From: Nitrospirota bacterium
Lineage (GTDB): Bacteria; Nitrospirota; Thermodesulfovibrionia; Thermodesulfovibrionales; JdFR-88
Length of the DNA stretch: 64,000 nt
Reading direction: 5' to 3'
Assembly: GCA_021813765.1 (NCBI GenBank)
Contig: JAKAJM010000001.1
Span: forward strand, 1-64,000
Every line of letters begins with the position of its first letter. The first letter of the stretch is position 1. Both the position numbers and the translations under genes were made by a program. Shown piece by piece: positions 59,433 through 64,000 of the stretch. Below the pieces are notes generated by a model. That model searched no databases. It was given only the letters and a program-made list of their open reading frames with translations, and was not told the origin of the DNA.

Positions 59433-59791
59433 AACGCGACATTTCGCTATATGTGAAGGATATTCTGGATGCCATGGAAAAGGCCGAAGGTTTTATCGGC
59501 ACAATGAGCCAGGAGGATTTTCTTCTTGACGCGAAAACAACTTTTGCCGTGGTGAGGTGTCTTGAAATAATAGGCGAGGCCACAAAAAATATCCCCGATT
59601 CCGTCAGAGAAAAATACAAGGATATTCCTTGGCGCGACATGGCCGGCATGAGAGATAAAGTAAGCCATTTTTATTTTGGCACAGATTTCAATAAAGTCTG
59701 GCTTGCAGTAAAAAAGAATTTTCCTGTTTTGAAGCCTCGAATAAAGCAGATACTTGCAGATCTTAGCGGAACTGCTCCCCATGGTCGATAA
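59429..59791 (+). CDS. HepT-like HEPN toxin
   Basis: RDKVSHFYFG (Rx4HxY HEPN motif); overlaps upstream MNT gene by 4 bp. Confidence 0.92.
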   Translation: MKRDISLYVKDILDAMEKAEGFIGTMSQEDFLLDAKTTFAVVRCLEIIGEATKNIPDSVREKYKDIPWRDMAGMRDKVSHFYFGTDFNKVWLAVKKNFPVLKPRIKQILADLSGTAPHGR

Positions 59792-60506
59792 TCTTTCGGC
59801 TGCTATATTCTTTCGGAAACACGCGGCAGCTTCGGCTTCCGAAACTATCATATAACGCCCTGTAACCCACACCGAAAGCAAGCACTGTCAGGTGTTACTT
59901 CCTGGACGAAGCCTTTCCATGCAATTCATGGAAAATGGGCTCTCGAAGCGTATCAAATACTATTTATACCCCCTGGAAATGAATTTATTGCCAAAAGGAG
60001 CGGAGTATTGCGAGGATTAAATGGCCCTCAGAAATTTAAACCACCGGGGACCTCGGGAAAAAGGGGACCCGAACATCCGGCATCCAAGGGCAGGCTGTAT
60101 TTCCGTCATAAACTGTTTATATGGACAGTATCATGGCCAGGCGGATTATGATGAGACCGGCGGGGCTTTTTGAAAACCGGGGACGGAAAGGAGTTTTCAG
60201 GGGAGATCGCGGGCAAACCGGGCAATTTGTCCGTCTTGGATTGGGGGGGGCATTGAACAGCTTGAACAGCCTGGCTTAAAAAATCATTATAAAACCGGAG
60301 GTTAATATTTTTGTTCTGAACAAAAAAAGCAAAAAAGCATATGGGGCTTTGTCCCCATGCCCCTGAAACCTCATGGACAGCCCGGAATCCTGCCGCGTCA
60401 GAAGCGGTGGCTGAGGGCCGCTTCAAAGGCCGCAAAACTTGAAAAGGCCCTTCATTTTGCCTTAAAATAAATGATTAGATGATAAAAGGAGGGATTTGAA
60501 ACTGCC

Positions 60507-60716
60507 ATGAAGGAAGGAATACATCCGAATTATAAAGAAGTCCAGGTCGTCTGCGCATGCGGAAACACTTTCACCACGCGCTCCACGGCCTCCGAGATTC
60601 GCGTGGACATCTGCTCCAGCTGCCACCCGTTTTTCACCGGCAAGCAGAAGATAGTGGACTCCGAGGGCCGTGTGGAGAAGTTCAAGAGGAAATACGCCGC
60701 AAAAAAAGAAAACTAG
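60507..60716 (+). CDS. rpmE: 50S ribosomal protein L31
   Basis: [27 protein letters not shown]...[13 protein letters not shown]; zinc-binding C+ form. Confidence 0.97.
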   Translation: MKEGIHPNYKEVQVVCACGNTFTTRSTASEIRVDICSSCHPFFTGKQKIVDSEGRVEKFKRKYAAKKEN

Positions 60717-60732
60717 CTTAAAGAACGTTCAT

Positions 60733-60800
60733 AAGGGGCGGCCCGGCGGTCTTCGAATACAAGAAAAGATGCCTCCGGCGCCCCTTTTTGTTTTTTTTCT
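60733..60800 (+). terminator. Terminator after rpmE
   Basis: AAGGGGCGGCCCGGCGG ... CCTCCGGCGCCCCTTTTTG imperfect stem then T tract. Confidence 0.6.
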
Positions 60801-60818
60801 TTTGACGGAAGGCGGAAA

Positions 60819-61703
60819 ATGAAAATGAATGAGCAGCACTCGATAGGCGGACAGGCGGTAATAGAGGGGGTAATGTTCAAGTCCCGCAAGGGCTGGGCGG
60901 TGGCCGTAAGGCAGCCAGGCGGGGGCATTAAGCTGAAAAGCGAGCCCCTTAAGACCCACGCGGGAGAGAAGGTTCCCTTCATAAGGGGGGTCTTTATCCT
61001 TTTTTATACTTTGCTTCTTGGCATGAAGGCCCTGGAGTTTTCGGCACGCGTGGCCTCGGAGGAAGAGGAAAAGCCGCTTTCTCCGGTCCAGATGGGCCTT
61101 ACGCTCATAATTTCCCTGCTTGCCGCGGCGGGCCTTTTCCTTTTTCTTCCGCTTTATGTGGCCAAGCTGGCCGGCTCGCTCATCCCGGCCGTTTCCGCAA
61201 GCGGGATACTTTTCAACCTGGTGGACGGGCTGGTCCGCGTTGCGCTTTTTCTGGTTTACATATGGGCCATAGGGCTCTGGAAGGAGATAGGCAGGATATT
61301 TGAGTACCACGGGGCGGAGCACAAGGTGATACACGCCTATGAGGCCGGGTACATGGAAATGGACAAGATAAAAAAGGAAAGCCCGCTTCATCCGCGCTGC
61401 GGCACTAGTTTTCTGCTAATCGTGCTGGTGCTTTCGATACTGGTTTTCTCTCTTGTGCCAAGGGACTGGCCTTTTTATGCCAAGTTCCTCTCCAGGTTCG
61501 CCCTTATGCCCCTTGTGGCCGGGCTCTCCTACGAGCTGCTCAAGGCGGGGGCCAGGTATGAATCAAACCCGGTTGTGCGCCTGCTTGTGCTGCCAGGGCT
61601 TGCGCTGCAGAGGCTGACTACGGGCGAACCGGATGAATTGCAGCTAGAGGTGTCGCTAAAGGCGTTTGAAGGGGTCATGGCTTTTGAGGAAGGTGTGAAA
61701 TGA
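60819..61703 (+). CDS. DUF1385 family membrane protein
   Basis: [49 protein letters not shown]. Confidence 0.94.
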   Translation: MKMNEQHSIGGQAVIEGVMFKSRKGWAVAVRQPGGGIKLKSEPLKTHAGEKVPFIRGVFILFYTLLLGMKALEFSARVASEEEEKPLSPVQMGLTLIISLLAAAGLFLFLPLYVAKLAGSLIPAVSASGILFNLVDGLVRVALFLVYIWAIGLWKEIGRIFEYHGAEHKVIHAYEAGYMEMDKIKKESPLHPRCGTSFLLIVLVLSILVFSLVPRDWPFYAKFLSRFALMPLVAGLSYELLKAGARYESNPVVRLLVLPGLALQRLTTGEPDELQLEVSLKAFEGVMAFEEGVK

Positions 61704-62803
61704 GACTAATTGAGAACCTGGAAAGTGTGGAAAAACATTATGGGGAGCTTGCTGAAGAGCTCTCCAGGCCTGAGGTCATACAGAACCGGGAGCTTTACCA
61801 GAAACTCTCCCGCGAGCAGGCGGAGCTGTATCCTCTTGTGGAGGAGATAAAGAGATATAAAAAACTCCTTGCGGACATGGAGGAAGCGGAAGAGCTGCTT
61901 GGCAGCGGGGACGAGGAGCTTAGGAAACTGGCCATCGAGGAGCTGGATGAGCTTAAGCGGGAACGGCCGGATTTCGAAAAGAACCTGACCCTGATGCTCA
62001 TCCCAAAGGACCGCCGGGACGAAAAAAACGTTATCCTGGAGATAAGGGCTGGCACCGGCGGCGAGGAGGCGGCGCTCTTTGCCTCCGAGCTCTTCAGGAT
62101 GTACTCAAAATATGCCGAGGTCAAGAGGTGGAAGGTGGAGGTCATAGACTCAAGCGTCACCGGCCTTGGAGGGATAAAAGAGGTGGTGGCCTCCATACAG
62201 GGCAGGGGGGCCTTCAGCAGGCTTAAATTCGAAAGCGGGGTGCACAGGGTGCAGAGGGTCCCGGCCACCGAGGCATCCGGCAGGATACACACCTCCGCGG
62301 CCACCGTGGCGGTGCTGCCCGAGGCCGAGGACGTGGACCTCAGGATAGAGGAAAAGGACCTGAGGATAGACACCTTCTGCGCGGGCGGGCACGGGGGGCA
62401 GAGCGTAAACACCACGTATTCGGCCGTAAGGATAGTGCATATACCCACCGGAGTGGTGGTGCAGTGCCAGGACGAGCGCTCCCAGCTTAAAAACAGGGAA
62501 AAGGCCATGAAGGTGCTGCGCGCCAGGATCTACGAGATCGAGCAGGAGAAGCTCGAAGAGGAACGCGCCAGGGAGAGAAAATCGCAGGTGGGCACCGGGG
62601 ACCGCAGCCAGCGCATAAGGACGTACAACTATCCCCAGAACCGCGTGACGGACCACCGGATCGGGCTTACCCTCTACAAGCTGGACCGCTTTCTGGAGGG
62701 CGAGATGGACGAGATGATAGACAGCCTCATCGCCTATTTCCAGACCGAAAAACTCAAGGAGATCTCGGCCCTTGACGGAAGCCCGGATGGCAAGGGCGCT
62801 TGA
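61700..62803 (+). CDS. prfA: Peptide chain release factor 1
   Basis: [20 protein letters not shown] motif; [25 protein letters not shown]. Confidence 0.97.
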   Translation: MRLIENLESVEKHYGELAEELSRPEVIQNRELYQKLSREQAELYPLVEEIKRYKKLLADMEEAEELLGSGDEELRKLAIEELDELKRERPDFEKNLTLMLIPKDRRDEKNVILEIRAGTGGEEAALFASELFRMYSKYAEVKRWKVEVIDSSVTGLGGIKEVVASIQGRGAFSRLKFESGVHRVQRVPATEASGRIHTSAATVAVLPEAEDVDLRIEEKDLRIDTFCAGGHGGQSVNTTYSAVRIVHIPTGVVVQCQDERSQLKNREKAMKVLRARIYEIEQEKLEEERARERKSQVGTGDRSQRIRTYNYPQNRVTDHRIGLTLYKLDRFLEGEMDEMIDSLIAYFQTEKLKEISALDGSPDGKGA

Positions 62804-63668
62804 GGCCCTTAAATACGCCATAGACTTCCTGGCGGGCCTCGGGATAAAAGAGGCAAAAGAGGAGGCCCGCGCGATCCTTAAAGACGGCCTGGGCATTGAC
62901 ATCCTTGTCCTCTACAGGGACAACCCGCCTTTGACAGCCTGGGACGTCCAAAAATTAAACGAAATACTGGAAAGAAGGAAAAAGCGCGAGCCCCTTCAAT
63001 ACATCCTGGGGTTTGTCTGGTTTTACGGTCTTAAGATAATGGTTGGGCGGGGCGCCCTCATACCGAGGCCGGAAACGGAGATACTGGTCCGTGAGGCGCT
63101 GGATCGGGCCGGCAGGCTCAAGGCGGGCAAAGACAGGGAGGCCCGGATGCGCGTGCTTGACCTCTGTACGGGAAGCGGCGCGATAGCCCTGGCCCTGGCC
63201 AAAAACCTTCCGGATGCGCAGGTCACCGCCGTGGACATCTCCGAAGACGCCCTGGAATGGGCGCGGAAGAACAGGGAATTTAACGGCGTGGAAGAAAACC
63301 TCCGTCTTTTGAAAGGGGACCTCTTTGAGCCGGCCGGGCAGGAGCGCTTCAGCATCATCACCGCCAACCCTCCCTATATAAAGGACAGGCTCATAGAGAG
63401 CCTGGAGCCCGAAGTAAGCTGCTGGGAACCCAGGGTCGCCTTAAGCGGCGGCGAAAGCGGTCTGGCCCTGACCGAAAACATCATCCGCCAGGCCCCGGAC
63501 CACCTTGAGCCGGGCGGATACCTGCTTATGGAGATGGCAGGGGGGACGGACACCGGCCTTGTTGCCGCCCTGAGCGCCCAAGCCGGGCTCATGGTGGAAA
63601 GTATAGTCAGGGACCTGGCCGGCTGGGAAAGGGTGTTCATAGCCCGGAAGCCGGAAAAAGTACGGTAG
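62772..63668 (+). CDS. prmC: Peptide chain release factor N5-glutamine methyltransferase
   Basis: [29 protein letters not shown] (NPPY); TTG 62772 or ATG 62787 start. Confidence 0.94.
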   Translation: MTEARMARALEALKYAIDFLAGLGIKEAKEEARAILKDGLGIDILVLYRDNPPLTAWDVQKLNEILERRKKREPLQYILGFVWFYGLKIMVGRGALIPRPETEILVREALDRAGRLKAGKDREARMRVLDLCTGSGAIALALAKNLPDAQVTAVDISEDALEWARKNREFNGVEENLRLLKGDLFEPAGQERFSIITANPPYIKDRLIESLEPEVSCWEPRVALSGGESGLALTENIIRQAPDHLEPGGYLLMEMAGGTDTGLVAALSAQAGLMVESIVRDLAGWERVFIARKPEKVR

Positions 63669-63797
63669 AGACGCCAGCGCCCGATAAAGGGTGCTTTTCT
63701 TGACTTTGACCTTCTTCTAATGTAAATTTTTCTTAAATTGCGTTAGCCGCCCCTAAGATCTTAAAAAATTTGAGCAAAAAGGCCGGGAAAAGGACAA

Positions 63798-64000
63798 ATG
63801 GCAAAGATCAAAGTCGCTGTCATCGGCGTCGGCAATTGCGCTAGCTCCCTTATCCAGGGGATCGAACATTACAAGGGGCTGCGCACGGGGCACCCGGAGG
63901 CGGCCCTGGGCCTCATGAATCATAAGATAGGCCCTTATGCTCCCGGGGACATCGAGGTGGCCGCTGCCTTCGATATAGACAAAAGGAAGGTGGGCAAGCC
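63798..64000 (+). CDS. Myo-inositol-1-phosphate synthase-like, truncated at window edge
   Basis: MAKIKVAVIGVGNCASSLIQGIEHYKG...VAAAFDIDKRKVGKP. Confidence 0.85.
   Translation, partial: MAKIKVAVIGVGNCASSLIQGIEHYKGLRTGHPEAALGLMNHKIGPYAPGDIEVAAAFDIDKRKVGK

Overview
The window is a GC-rich bacterial chromosome segment with dissimilatory sulfur metabolism. It opens with a truncated Ku (NHEJ) gene divergent from dsrA-dsrB-dsrD and a CbiA/CobB-like amidase (dsrN-like). Most of the rest is housekeeping: truB, transaldolase-like, larE-like, rng, a fused TIGR03960/DUF2344 radical-SAM protein, UDP-sugar dehydrogenase, rarA, mtnP, tldD, lpxC, nfo, rmuC, rluA-like, nrdR, glyA, rpiB, rpmE, prfA, prmC, and a truncated myo-inositol-phosphate synthase-like gene at the right edge. 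Accessory content includes: a nikR-linked Ni ECF transporter (CbiM/N/Q/O-like) whose ATPase has a His-rich C-terminal extension; a divergent cobalamin-riboswitch unit encoding CbiM, CbiN, a Cys-rich small protein and an outer-membrane beta-barrel-like protein but no CbiQ/CbiO; a split archaeal-type glutamate synthase operon; a sigma-54-activator-like regulator that appears to have lost its key motifs; a MNT/HEPN toxin-antitoxin pair beside decayed TA relics; and modular MITE-like repeats bounded by CTAG. The most interesting items are the riboswitch-controlled putative cobalt import unit, the CTAG-bounded modular repeats (two of which supply host stop codons), and the degenerate sigma-54-activator-like protein. 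All calls were made by reading the sequence and translations; no database search or alignment was run.
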